A stretch of DNA of 11,119 bases from JAJTHJ01 sp046316025 (GCA_046316025.1 JBKCXU010000101.1:1-11119), one strand, 5' to 3'. Counted from the first letter of the stretch, positions 1 to 6,863 are shown. Translations and numbers: made by a program. Notes: generated by a model not told the origin, from the sequence alone.

Positions 1-82
1 CGCCACCCCAACCCTGCCCCGCTTCGCAGGGGAGGGGGACTTCTCCCTCCCCCGCCTGCGGGGGAGGGTCGGGGTGGGGGCG
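1..82. repeat. Large inverted repeat (REP/BIME-like double hairpin) ahead of the permease genes
   Basis: Positions 1-40 and 43-82 are imperfect reverse complements of each other, with outer arms CGCCACCCC and GGGGTGGGGGCG. The right half is itself a near-perfect hairpin: CCCTCCCCC (45-53) pairs with GGGGGAGGG (60-68). Extragenic C-rich/G-rich palindromes of this kind recur many times in high-GC proteobacterial genomes. Between an ABC binding-protein gene and its permeases they can stabilise the upstream mRNA or cause partial termination. The first base of the window may cut the element. The structure is visible here; the role is inferred. Confidence 0.75.
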
Positions 83-83
83 G

Positions 84-107
84 AAGCCTCGGCAAAGCGA
101 GGCTTTT
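84..107 (+). terminator. Hairpin with short T run, possible attenuator or partial terminator
   Basis: AAGCCTCG (84-91) pairs perfectly with CGAGGCTT (98-105) around a 6-nt loop, and the 3' arm runs into TTTT (104-107). This has the shape of a weak rho-independent terminator. It would lie between an upstream gene outside the window and the first permease, where it could reduce transcription into the membrane-component genes. The T run is short, so read-through is likely. Confidence 0.45.
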
Positions 108-138
108 CACCAAAGCGGGCACGACTCCCGCTTCGGTG
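108..138 (+). repeat. Second hairpin in the permease leader
   Basis: Bases 108-119 (CACCAAAGCGGG) pair with 127-138 (CCCGCTTCGGTG), giving a 12-bp stem with one A-C mismatch and a 7-nt loop. It begins directly after the terminator-like hairpin at 84-107 and ends 25 nt before the Shine-Dalgarno sequence of the first permease. It could be part of an attenuation or mRNA-stability structure. No T run follows. Confidence 0.4.
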
Positions 139-175
139 AGAACGAAAAGTTCCCGTCTTCGTGGAGGAGACCAGC

Positions 176-1357
176 ATGGCGGCAGCCCGCATGCCGGCCC
201 GCAAGCGCGACTGGTCCTGGCGCAGCCAGGCGTTTCGCGGGGTGATCTACCAGATCGTCGCGATCGGCCTCATTGCGGCCGGGGTCTGGTTCCTCGCGCA
301 CAACACGCTCGAAAACATGCGTGTGCGCGGCATCCAGAGTGGCTTCGGCTTTCTCACCCAGCCCGCCGGGTTCGACATCGGCGAGGTGATGTTCAAGTAC
401 GACGCGCTCGACCCGTACTGGAAGGCCTTCCTCGTCGGTGTATTCAACACGCTGCGGGTGGCCATCATCGGCATCGTGCTGACGACGATCCTGGGCACGC
501 TGCTCGGGGTGGGCCGCTTCTCGCGCAATGCCATCGTGCGCGGCTTCTGCTACGGCTACGTCGAGTTGTTCCGCAACGTGCCGGTGCTGCTGCAACTGCT
601 GATGTGGTACCTGGTGTTCACGGAGGTGCTGCCGCCGAGCGACGCGGCCTGGTCCTTCGGCGGCTTTCTTTTCGTCAGCAAGGGCGGCGTGCAGTTCCCG
701 GTGCCCGAGTGGGGGGTGGGGCAGGGCTTGGCGGCGATGGGCGCCTTTGCGGGCCTGCTGCTGGCCTTGTGGTATCGCCAACGCAAGCTGCAAGAGTTCG
801 AAAAGTCCGGCCAGTTGCGGGATACCTTCTGGCCGTCGGTGGCGATGATCTTCGGCGGCGCACTGGTCGGTTGGCTCGTGGGCGGTGCGCCCACAGAGTG
901 GAACGTGCCCAAGCAGGCCGACGTGATGGTCGAGGGCGGCGTGTCGATGACGCCGGAGTTCATGGCCGTGCTGCTGGGCCTGGTGCTTTACACGGCCGCC
1001 TTCGTGGCCGAGGTGGTGCGCGCCGGTATCGCCTCGGTGCCGTTGGGGCAGACCGAGGCGGCGTTCAGCCTCGGCATCACACGCGGCAAGACAATGCGGC
1101 TGGTGGTGCTGCCGCAGGCGCTGCGGGTGATCATCCCGCCGATGACCAATCAGTATCTCAATCTCACCAAGAACTCCTCGCTGGCGGTGGCCATCGGCTA
1201 TCCGGACGTCGTGTCGATCGCCAACACGGCCATTAACCAGACCGGCCGCGCGGTGGAGTGCATCGCGCTGATCATGCTGGTCTACCTGACCACCTCGCTC
1301 ACTACCTCGGCGCTGATGAATTGGTACAACAAGCGCGCGGCGATCAAGGAGCGCTAG
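176..1357 (+). CDS. aapQ: Polar/general L-amino acid ABC transporter permease, AapQ/BztB type
   Basis: Inner-membrane permease of 393 residues that would form the translocation channel with the next gene product. It carries an N-terminal hydrophobic segment (about 24-41), a segment with the family pattern RGIQSGFGFLTQPAGFDI (51-68), and a membrane core beginning near residue 84. The EAA loop that docks on the ATPase is at about 294-320 (EAAFSLG, then LPQAL). The length and the long insert between membrane segments (about 150-255) fit AapQ/BztB rather than the shorter HisQ/GlnP permeases. I chose ATG 176 because GGAGGAGA (163-170) sits 5 nt upstream. The in-frame GTG at 161 lies before that ribosome binding site and is unlikely. 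The stop is only 2 nt before the next start. Substrate range (glutamate, aspartate, general amino acids) is inferred from the family. Confidence 0.9.
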   Translation: MAAARMPARKRDWSWRSQAFRGVIYQIVAIGLIAAGVWFLAHNTLENMRVRGIQSGFGFLTQPAGFDIGEVMFKYDALDPYWKAFLVGVFNTLRVAIIGIVLTTILGTLLGVGRFSRNAIVRGFCYGYVELFRNVPVLLQLLMWYLVFTEVLPPSDAAWSFGGFLFVSKGGVQFPVPEWGVGQGLAAMGAFAGLLLALWYRQRKLQEFEKSGQLRDTFWPSVAMIFGGALVGWLVGGAPTEWNVPKQADVMVEGGVSMTPEFMAVLLGLVLYTAAFVAEVVRAGIASVPLGQTEAAFSLGITRGKTMRLVVLPQALRVIIPPMTNQYLNLTKNSSLAVAIGYPDVVSIANTAINQTGRAVECIALIMLVYLTTSLTTSALMNWYNKRAAIKER

Positions 1358-1359
1358 AG

Positions 1360-2463
1360 ATGTCCGCGACCTTCGATCCCATCGCCCCGCGCCCGGCCCC
1401 GGTCAAGACCGAGGGCGTCGTGCCGTGGTTGCGGCGCAATCTCTTTTCCAACTGGAAGAACACGCTCACCACGCTGGTGGCGCTGGGCGTGCTGGCCTAC
1501 CTGCTGCCGGGCCTGTCCGACTGGCTGCTCTTCAAGGCGGTGTTCCAGCGCGACGCCGAGGTCTGCCAGGCCGCGCGCGGCACGGGCGCGTGCTGGGGGG
1601 TGGTGGCCGAGAAGTACCGGCTCATCATCTTCGGCCGCTACCCGCTCGAAGAACAATGGCGCCCCGAAGTCGCCACCATCCTGCTGGTCGGCCTGCTCGC
1701 GGTGAGTTGCGTGCGCGCCTTCTGGAAGCGCTGGCTGATTGCCGTCTGGGCGGTGGTGGTGCCGCTGTTTTTCGTGCTGATGTACGGCGGCGTGGCCGGC
1801 CTGCCGGTGGTCGAGACGGACCGCTGGGGCGGCCTGCCGCTCACGATCATGCTGGCGAGCTTTTCGATCATCCTCGCCTTTCCGCTGTCGGTGCTGGTGG
1901 CGCTGGGCCGGCGCAGCAACCTGCCGGCGATCCGCACCGTCTGCGTGGTCTACGTCGAGCTGATCCGCGGCGTGCCGCTGATCTCGGTGTTGTTCATGGC
2001 GAGCTTCATGTTCCCGCTGTTCATGCCGCAGGGGCTCACCATCGACGTGCTGCTGCGGGTGCTGGCCGGCATCACGCTCTTTGCCGCCGCCTACATGGCC
2101 GAGATCGTGCGCGGCGGCCTGCAGGCGATCCCCAAGGGCCAGGTCGAGGCGGCGCAGTCGTTGGGCCTCACCTACTGGCAGACGCAGCGCAAGATCGTGC
2201 TGCCGCAGGCGCTCGCGATGGTGGTGCCGGGGATCATGAACAACTTCATCTCGATCTTCAAGGACACGTCGCTGGTGACCATCGTGTCGCTGTACGAGCT
2301 GACCGGCTCGCTCGGCATCGCGCTGAATTCCGATGCCGACTGGCGGCCGTTCAAGATCGAGGGCTACCTCTTCATCACCGCGATCTACTTCGCCTTCTGC
2401 TTCGCCATGTCGCGCTATTCGCTGTGGGTCGAGAAGCAGCTGAACAAGAGCAAACGCCGTTGA
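1360..2463 (+). CDS. aapM: Polar/general L-amino acid ABC transporter permease, AapM/BztC type
   Basis: Second inner-membrane permease, 367 residues. It has a cytoplasmic N-terminus with the basic NLFSNWKNTL region (27-36), hydrophobic segments near 37-58, 104-142 and 159-183, then the binding-protein-dependent permease core. The EAA loop is at about 263-290 (EAAQSLG then LPQAL), followed by the family pattern IFKDTSLVTIVSLYELTG (299-316). A short periplasmic part (about 60-100) holds two cysteines, C69 and C78. ATG 1360 has AAGGAG (1346-1351) 8 nt upstream, within the end of the previous gene. A GTG at 1258 opens the same frame earlier but lies deep inside the first permease, so I rejected it. 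It should form a heterodimer with the preceding permease and be energised by the ATPase at 2474. Confidence 0.9.
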   Translation: MSATFDPIAPRPAPVKTEGVVPWLRRNLFSNWKNTLTTLVALGVLAYLLPGLSDWLLFKAVFQRDAEVCQAARGTGACWGVVAEKYRLIIFGRYPLEEQWRPEVATILLVGLLAVSCVRAFWKRWLIAVWAVVVPLFFVLMYGGVAGLPVVETDRWGGLPLTIMLASFSIILAFPLSVLVALGRRSNLPAIRTVCVVYVELIRGVPLISVLFMASFMFPLFMPQGLTIDVLLRVLAGITLFAAAYMAEIVRGGLQAIPKGQVEAAQSLGLTYWQTQRKIVLPQALAMVVPGIMNNFISIFKDTSLVTIVSLYELTGSLGIALNSDADWRPFKIEGYLFITAIYFAFCFAMSRYSLWVEKQLNKSKRR

Positions 2464-2473
2464 GGGCTTCGCC

Positions 2474-3217
2474 ATGACCGATCACATCATCACCTTCGAC
2501 AAGGTCAACAAGTGGTACGGCAACGACTTCCACGTGTTGCGCGACATTCACTTGCAGGTGCGCCGGGGCGAGCGGATCGTGATCTGCGGGCCATCGGGCT
2601 CGGGCAAGTCCACGCTGATCCGCTGCATCAACCGGCTCGAAGAGCACCAGGAAGGCCACATCGTGGTCGACGGCACGGAGTTGACCGACGACATCAAGGC
2701 GATCGAGAAGATCCGCCGCGAAGTCGGCATGGTGTTCCAGCAGTTCAACCTGTTTCCGCACCTGACGGTGCTGGAGAACCTGACGCTGGCGCCGACCTGG
2801 GTCGGCAAGATGCCCAAGCGCGAGGCCGAAGAGCGCGCGATGCAGCAGTTAAAGCGCGTGCGCATCGCCGAGCAGGCGCAGAAGTACCCGTTGCAGTTGT
2901 CCGGCGGCCAGCAGCAGCGCGTCGCCATCGCCCGCGCGCTGTGCTTGACACCCAAGATCATGCTCTTCGACGAGCCGACCTCCGCGCTCGACCCGGAAAT
3001 GATCAAGGAAGTGCTCGACGTGATGATCGAGCTGGCCGGCCAGGGCATCACGATGCTGTGCGTGACGCACGAGATGGGGTTTGCCAAGGCGGTGGCCGAC
3101 CGCGTGATCTTCATGGATCAGGGCCAGATCGTCGAGCAGAACACGCCGCACGAGTTCTTCGACAACCCGAAGAGCGAGCGCACCCGCGACTTCCTGTCCA
3201 AGATCCTGGGGCATTGA
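2474..3217 (+). CDS. aapP: Polar amino acid ABC transporter ATP-binding protein, AapP/BztD/GlnQ type
   Basis: Cytoplasmic ATPase of 247 residues, a normal length for the polar amino acid subfamily, with every catalytic motif present. Walker A is GPSGSGKST (39-47), the Q-loop glutamine is Q89, the signature is LSGGQQQR (142-149), Walker B is IMLFDEP with catalytic E167, the D-loop is SALD (170-173), and the switch histidine is H199. FNLFPHLTVLENLTLAP (91-107) is typical of GlnQ/HisP relatives. The start is 11 nt after the previous stop. GAGGG (2462-2466), which overlaps that stop codon, is the likely ribosome binding site with 7-nt spacing, suggesting translational coupling. It is the last gene of the transporter operon in the window. 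Confidence 0.95.
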   Translation: MTDHIITFDKVNKWYGNDFHVLRDIHLQVRRGERIVICGPSGSGKSTLIRCINRLEEHQEGHIVVDGTELTDDIKAIEKIRREVGMVFQQFNLFPHLTVLENLTLAPTWVGKMPKREAEERAMQQLKRVRIAEQAQKYPLQLSGGQQQRVAIARALCLTPKIMLFDEPTSALDPEMIKEVLDVMIELAGQGITMLCVTHEMGFAKAVADRVIFMDQGQIVEQNTPHEFFDNPKSERTRDFLSKILGH

Positions 3218-3235
3218 GGGCGGTGTTCGGTGATC

Positions 3236-3258
3236 GGTCGACTGCTCCGCGGTCGACC
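3236..3258 (+). terminator. Hairpin after the transporter operon
   Basis: GGTCGAC (3236-3242) pairs perfectly with GTCGACC (3252-3258) around a 9-nt loop, starting 18 nt after the ATPase stop codon. Position and symmetry suggest a 3'-end stabiliser or terminator for the operon. No T run follows, so it is not a canonical rho-independent terminator. Confidence 0.4.
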
Positions 3259-3301
3259 AGCCTGTTCCTCGCTTGGAGAGGCGCCGAACGTTCCGTTTCG
3301 T

Positions 3302-3373
3302 GTCGTTCCCGCGCAAGCGGGAACCCGGCCGTCCCCGCGAGAGACACTGGATTCCCGCTTTCGCGGAAATGAC
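3302..3373. repeat. Intergenic mobile repeat (GTCNTTCCCGCG type), copy 1
   Basis: Two hairpin units face each other: GTCGTTCCCGCG...GCGGGAACCC at 3302-3327, and TGGATTCCCGC...GCGGAAATGAC at 3348-3373. The reverse complement of the second unit is closely similar to the first. Repeats of this type are scattered between genes in many beta- and gammaproteobacteria and resemble the ATTCCC...GGGAAT core of Neisseria dRS3. Read as protein, they give well-known spurious strings such as FPRKRESS and HFRESGNP. A related copy in the same orientation is at 11044-11113. Confidence 0.8.
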
Positions 3374-3433
3374 GTGCCTTTGTCCACCGACTGATGTCGA
3401 AGTGAAGTCGATGCGGGCACGGGCGTGACGCCT

Positions 3434-3448
3434 CGCGGATAATCCGCG
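3434..3448 (+). promoter_or_regulatory. Palindrome containing a -10-like GATAAT before the fused membrane/synthase gene
   Basis: CGCGGAT (3434-3440) and ATCCGCG (3442-3448) form a perfect 7-bp inverted repeat around a central A. GATAAT at 3438-3443 within it resembles a sigma-70 -10 box. Transcription from it would start about 20 nt before ATG 3471. I see no good -35 box at the correct spacing. The palindrome could instead be an operator. Confidence 0.35.
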
Positions 3449-3470
3449 CCTTTGCCGCCCGCCCCGCTTC

Positions 3471-5528
3471 ATGTCCGCTCTTGCCTCGACTGCCGGCGCG
3501 CCCGCCGCGGCGCGCGTGCTTCCCTACGCCGCCACGATCTTCCTCTCGGCGTTCCTGCTGTTCATGGTGCAGCCGATCATCGCCAAGCAGATCCTGCCGT
3601 GGTTCGGCGGCTCGGCCGCGGTGTGGACGACCTGCCTCGTGTTCTTCCAGAGCGCGCTGCTGGCCGGTTATGCCTACGCCGACGCCACGCACCGGCTGGG
3701 GTTGAAGCGCCAGACCTGGCTGCACATCGGCTTATTGCTCGCCTCGCTCGTGACGCTGCCGATCCTCGCGTCGGAGGCGTGGAAGCCGGCGGGCAGCGAG
3801 GACCCGATCGGCCGCATTCTGCTGCTGCTCGCGGCCACCATCGGCCTGCCGTACTTCCTGCTCGCCACCACCACGCCGCTGCTGCAAAGCTGGTACTGGC
3901 GGCGCTTTCAAACGGCGGTGCCGTATCGCTTGTTTGCGCTGTCGAACTTTGCTTCGCTGCTGGCGTTGCTCGGCTTCCCGATCCTGTTCGAGCCGTGGCT
4001 GACGCTGCCGCAACTGGGTTGGACCTGGTCGGCGGTGTACGCGCTGTTTGTCTTTGCCTGCGCGGCGACCGGCTGGCTGTCGCTGCGTGCGGCCGGCGAC
4101 GCGCAGACTTTGTCGGCCCCGGCCGCGGCGCTGTCCACCGCCGCTCCACCCACCGCGGCCACCCAGTTGTCATGGCTGCTGCTGTCGGCGATGGGTTCGG
4201 TAATGCTGCTTGCCACCACCAATCACGTGACGCAGAACATCGCCAGCGTGCCCTTCCTGTGGGTGGTGCCGCTGTCGCTGTACCTGATCACCTTCATCTT
4301 GTGCTTCGACCATCCGCGCTGGTACCTGCGGCCGCTCTTCGTTGCCCTGCTGCTGCTGGCGGTGCCGGCCATGGCGTGGAAGATCCCCTCGCTCGAACTG
4401 AAGGTGGCGATGCCGCTCTACTTCGCCGGCTTGTTCGTCGCCTGCATGTTCTGCCACGGCGAACTGGCGCGGGTCAAGCCCGACCCCGCGTATCTGACGC
4501 GCTTTTATCTGCTGATGTCGGCGGGCGGCGCGGCCGGCAGCGTACTGGTGGCGATCGTCGCGCCGCTGCTGTTGGCCGGCTACTTCGAGCTGAACATCGC
4601 CCTGGTGGCGCTGGCGTTGCTGGCGGCGGTGCGCCTGCGCGGCCTTGGGTTGCTGGCGGCTGCCGCTTCCGCGGCGGTGACCGGTTGCTTTGCCTGGGTC
4701 GGCGCACGCGATTACGGCGCCGACGTGCGGACGATGGAGCGCGACTTCTACGGCGTGGTGCGCACGCGCGACCGCACCGTGGACGACGCGACCTACCGCG
4801 CGATGCTCCATGGCGGCATCATCCACGGCGGCCAGTTGCAGGGCGAGCAGTACAAGAACGTTGCCTCCGATTACTTCGGCCCCGGCTCGGGTTATGGGCG
4901 GCTCTTCACGGCGTTAAACGAGATCAAGCCCGGCCCGCGCAAGGTCGGCATCGTCGGCCTGGGCGCGGGTGTGGTCGCCGCCTACGGTCGCGCCGGCGAC
5001 GAAATGATCTTCTACGAGATCAGTCCCAGGGTGGTGGAGATCCAGGCGCGCGACTTCAGCTTCCTGCGCGACACACCAGCGAAGGCCGAAGTCATCCTCG
5101 GCGACGGTCGTCTGTCGCTCGAGCGCGAGGCGCCGCGCGGCTACGACGTGCTGGGCATCGATGCGTTTTCCGGCGACTCGATCCCGATGCACCTCGTCAC
5201 GCGCGAGGCGATGCAGCTCTACCTGAAGCACCTGGCGCCCGACGGCGTACTCGTGTTCCAGGCCACCAACCGCTACATCGACATCATGCCGGTGATCCAG
5301 CGCCATGCGCAGGAACTCGGGCTGCACGCGATGCTGGTGACGGACACGCCGGAGTCCAGGGACGGTGCCGACTACTGGCTGTCGTCGACCGACCAGATTC
5401 TGGTCACGCGCAACAAGGCGCTTTTCGACCATCCGCGCCTGGCCGAGGCGGCGTGGCCGATGGCCGATCGGCCCGAGTTACCGACGTTCACGGACGCGCA
5501 TCACAATCTGGTGCGCATCCTCAAGTAA
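3471..5528 (+). CDS. Fused membrane protein / spermidine synthase-like protein
   Basis: A 685-residue protein. Residues 1 to about 412 are a multi-pass membrane region opening with the pattern FLSAFLLFMVQPIIAKQILP (24-43). Residues from about 420 are a spermidine-synthase-type Rossmann domain: HGGIIHGGQ (447-455), a glycine-rich loop GLGAG (496-500), acidic E516 after strand 2, GDGR (544-547), and DAFSGDSIP (564-572) at the catalytic-aspartate position. The architecture matches the bacterial fused MFS/spermidine synthase family, often misnamed as a transporter or plain spermidine synthase. An aminopropyltransferase or methyltransferase-like fold is well supported; the substrate is not known. 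ATG 3471 fits the conserved N-terminus, but no Shine-Dalgarno sequence precedes it. The gene stands alone, with no polyamine pathway gene nearby in the window. Confidence 0.85.
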   Translation: MSALASTAGAPAAARVLPYAATIFLSAFLLFMVQPIIAKQILPWFGGSAAVWTTCLVFFQSALLAGYAYADATHRLGLKRQTWLHIGLLLASLVTLPILASEAWKPAGSEDPIGRILLLLAATIGLPYFLLATTTPLLQSWYWRRFQTAVPYRLFALSNFASLLALLGFPILFEPWLTLPQLGWTWSAVYALFVFACAATGWLSLRAAGDAQTLSAPAAALSTAAPPTAATQLSWLLLSAMGSVMLLATTNHVTQNIASVPFLWVVPLSLYLITFILCFDHPRWYLRPLFVALLLLAVPAMAWKIPSLELKVAMPLYFAGLFVACMFCHGELARVKPDPAYLTRFYLLMSAGGAAGSVLVAIVAPLLLAGYFELNIALVALALLAAVRLRGLGLLAAAASAAVTGCFAWVGARDYGADVRTMERDFYGVVRTRDRTVDDATYRAMLHGGIIHGGQLQGEQYKNVASDYFGPGSGYGRLFTALNEIKPGPRKVGIVGLGAGVVAAYGRAGDEMIFYEISPRVVEIQARDFSFLRDTPAKAEVILGDGRLSLEREAPRGYDVLGIDAFSGDSIPMHLVTREAMQLYLKHLAPDGVLVFQATNRYIDIMPVIQRHAQELGLHAMLVTDTPESRDGADYWLSSTDQILVTRNKALFDHPRLAEAAWPMADRPELPTFTDAHHNLVRILK

Positions 5529-5689
5529 GCGCGGGGCCGTTCAGGCGGTCGGCCGCGAACGCCTCGGAGACTCGTGACCGTGGCGATAACGACTCGCGTG
5601 ACGCGTACATGGTATGCGTGCCCTGGACGTGCGACCTGGGGCTTCGAGGTGACGGACCGAAGCCTCGGCGCTTGCGCAAGCCGGCGCAG

Positions 5690-5764
5690 CTAGCCTGCAC
5701 AGCCCGGCGGGCTGCCTTGGAGCACCCGAAAGATCAATCGGTTGTCCTTGCTCATCCGGCGGTA
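5690..5764 (-). pseudogene. Possible decayed fragment resembling the C-terminal part of a YoeB-type toxin
   Basis: On the minus strand, 5764 down to 5723 reads YRRMSKDNRLIFRV. It resembles the WSRRITEEHRLVYAV block of YoeB-family mRNA interferases, with identities at R, R, R, L and V and conservative changes between. The frame then runs into LQGSPPGCAG and a stop (5690-5692) and lacks the conserved CRYHY ending. No upstream toxin body or YefM antitoxin is visible. The match is only about 14 residues, so chance is a real alternative. Confidence 0.18.
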
Positions 5765-5873
5765 AGTCGCGGCCTGCTTCGTCGCACCGACGACAGGGCG
5801 TTGCGCGGGACGGCGCAGCATGCGCGGCAAACGTGTTGGCCTAAAGGCCCACTCAATATGACTAACGGCAGTC

Positions 5874-5902
5874 TTCGCAACCGTTGCAATCGACATTAGA
5901 TT
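5874..5902 (+). promoter_or_regulatory. Candidate promoter of the pilus operon, with overlapping inverted repeat
   Basis: TTCGCA (5874-5879) and TAGATT (5897-5902) are separated by 17 bp and each match the sigma-70 consensus at four of six positions. Transcription would start near 5909, leaving a leader of about 41 nt before ATG 5950. An 11-bp inverted repeat GCAAC-C-GTTGC (5877-5887) overlaps the -35 box and could be a regulator site. This is pattern matching only. Confidence 0.28.
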
Positions 5903-5949
5903 CCGCCCGCTCAATCGCCATCTGTCGTTGGCGGAAAGGGAGAGAGTCG

Positions 5950-6429
5950 ATGAAAGCATTGCAGCGCATTTACCCCATAGCCGCCGTCGCGGTCCTCATG
6001 ACCGCATTCGCCTCGCCGGCGGTTGCCGCCGACAACGTGACCGTCACCGTCAATGCCACGGTCACCGGCGTGTGCAAGTTCTTCACGTCGTCACCGGTCG
6101 TCAACATCAACAACACCGGCACGGGCAGCAACATCGACCCGAGCCTCGCCGGCCCGGCCACCGGTAACGCCGCGATTACGTATCGCTGTTCCAACGGCAC
6201 GACGCCGACCTTCACGGTCCCGGCCACGGCGACGATTACCTGTTCGGCCTGCGCAGGCACACCGACGCTCACACCCAGCATCGGTTCGACCAATACGGGA
6301 GCGGGATCGGGCATGGGTTCGGGCAACGACAAGACGTTGGCAGTCACGGGCACTCTGCTGCAGTCCGCGTACGAGAACGCGGCGGTCGGCGCCTACACCG
6401 GCACGATCGTGGTTAGCGTCAATCCGTGA
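5950..6429 (+). CDS. Spore coat U domain pilin, CsuA/B-like major subunit of an archaic chaperone-usher pilus
   Basis: A secreted pilus subunit of 159 residues. The signal peptide is residues 1-26 or 27 (basic start, hydrophobic 9-21, SPAVAA before cleavage). The mature N-terminus DNVTVTVNATVTG (28-40) alternates hydrophobic and polar residues, as expected for a donor strand that completes the neighbouring subunit's fold. C42 and C80 are the conserved pair of the family. The C-terminus VGAYTGTIVVSVNP (146-159) is the typical final strand. An extra CSAC (98-101) adds two more cysteines. The middle is rich in Thr, Ser, Gly and Asn. ATG 5950 is preceded by AAGGGAGAGAG (5936-5946); an in-frame TTG at 5884 lies before that site and is unlikely. 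It is the first gene of the pilus operon and probably the most abundant product. Confidence 0.85.
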   Translation: MKALQRIYPIAAVAVLMTAFASPAVAADNVTVTVNATVTGVCKFFTSSPVVNINNTGTGSNIDPSLAGPATGNAAITYRCSNGTTPTFTVPATATITCSACAGTPTLTPSIGSTNTGAGSGMGSGNDKTLAVTGTLLQSAYENAAVGAYTGTIVVSVNP

Positions 6430-6863
6430 TCGTCGCGGCCGGCGCGCGCCGCGCGCGTCGCCGCGCGCTTGCGGTCGTCGTGGCCGGGCTGTGTGCTGTC
6501 GGCACCGGTGGTGCGTGCGCGCAGGCGGGCTGCAGCTTTCGCACGGCTTTGGCGGGATTCCCGTTTGGCAGCCTCGACCCGTCGGCAGCGACGACGCGCA
6601 CGCAAGTGTCGACAGTCAGCCTGCGCTGCACCGGCTCGGCCACACCGGCCTGGCAGTTCTCCGGGGCCAATGGCAGCGCTCCGCTGCGCATGAAGCACGC
6701 TAGCGCCAATGCGTTTATTCCGTATACGGTGTCAGCAGCCTATGTGTCCGGCCCGCAAAACAACCAACGGTGGGACTTGACGGCCACGGTGCTGGGTCAG
6801 AACTACCAAAACGCTTTGGTCGGCAGCTACTCGGATTTGTTGACGGCGACGGTGCTGCCGTAG
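6426..6863 (+). CDS. Second spore coat U domain subunit, probably minor or tip pilin
   Basis: A 145-residue secreted subunit. It has a strongly basic n-region (ARRARRRA, 7-14), a hydrophobic stretch 15-25, and cleavage probably after ACAQA (30-34). The mature protein starts GCSF, and C36 and C68 are the family's disulfide pair. FPFGSLDP (45-52) matches the FG.YDP motif of the spore coat U domain. VGSYSDLLTATVLP (132-145) is the final-strand motif. Unlike the preceding pilin, it has at most three residues between the cleavage site and the first cysteine, leaving no room for a donor strand; a tip position fits this. The GTG start overlaps the previous stop as GTGA (6426-6429), indicating translational coupling. 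Family membership is firm; the tip role is inference. Confidence 0.8.
   Translation: MIVAAGARRARRRALAVVVAGLCAVGTGGACAQAGCSFRTALAGFPFGSLDPSAATTRTQVSTVSLRCTGSATPAWQFSGANGSAPLRMKHASANAFIPYTVSAAYVSGPQNNQRWDLTATVLGQNYQNALVGSYSDLLTATVLP

Larger units (their letters stand above)
5529..5949. other. Gene-poor spacer between the synthase-like gene and the pilus operon
   Basis: About 420 bp with no convincing intact gene. It contains a hairpin at 5601-5619 (8-bp arms with one G-T pair), a 12-bp palindrome GCTTGCGCAAGC at 5670-5681, and a small hairpin AGCCC-GGC-GGGCT at 5701-5713. None has a T run, so the terminator of the upstream gene is unclear. The right third (about 5830-5930) is richer in A and T than its surroundings and probably carries the pilus promoter. 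Codon use in all frames gives no coding impression, except for a short minus-strand stretch listed separately. Confidence 0.6.

Noticed and set aside
161..175. GTG at 161 as start of the first permease
   Set aside because: It lies before the strong GGAGGAGA ribosome binding site at 163-170, which is correctly spaced for ATG 176.
3302..3373. Short palindromic units that could be mistaken for a CRISPR fragment
   Set aside because: The two units face each other as inverted hairpins rather than regularly spaced direct repeats, and a similar copy lies 7.7 kb away. This fits a dispersed intergenic repeat.
3452..5899. Long + strand frame of about 815 codons over the synthase-like gene and the following spacer
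   Set aside because: It is an out-of-frame shadow with an Arg/Ala/Gly-rich product. The frame starting at 3471 has the membrane segments and Rossmann motifs.
5700..5949. Possible cyclic-di-GMP or other riboswitch in the pilus leader
   Set aside because: I looked for the conserved GEMM-type core and did not find it. The small hairpins present do not form a recognisable aptamer.
5901..5990. RHLSLAERERV-like reading just before and across the first pilin start, reminiscent of the N-terminus of IS30-type transposases
   Set aside because: Only about 11 residues resemble the family, nothing downstream in the frame continues the match, and no terminal inverted repeats are present.
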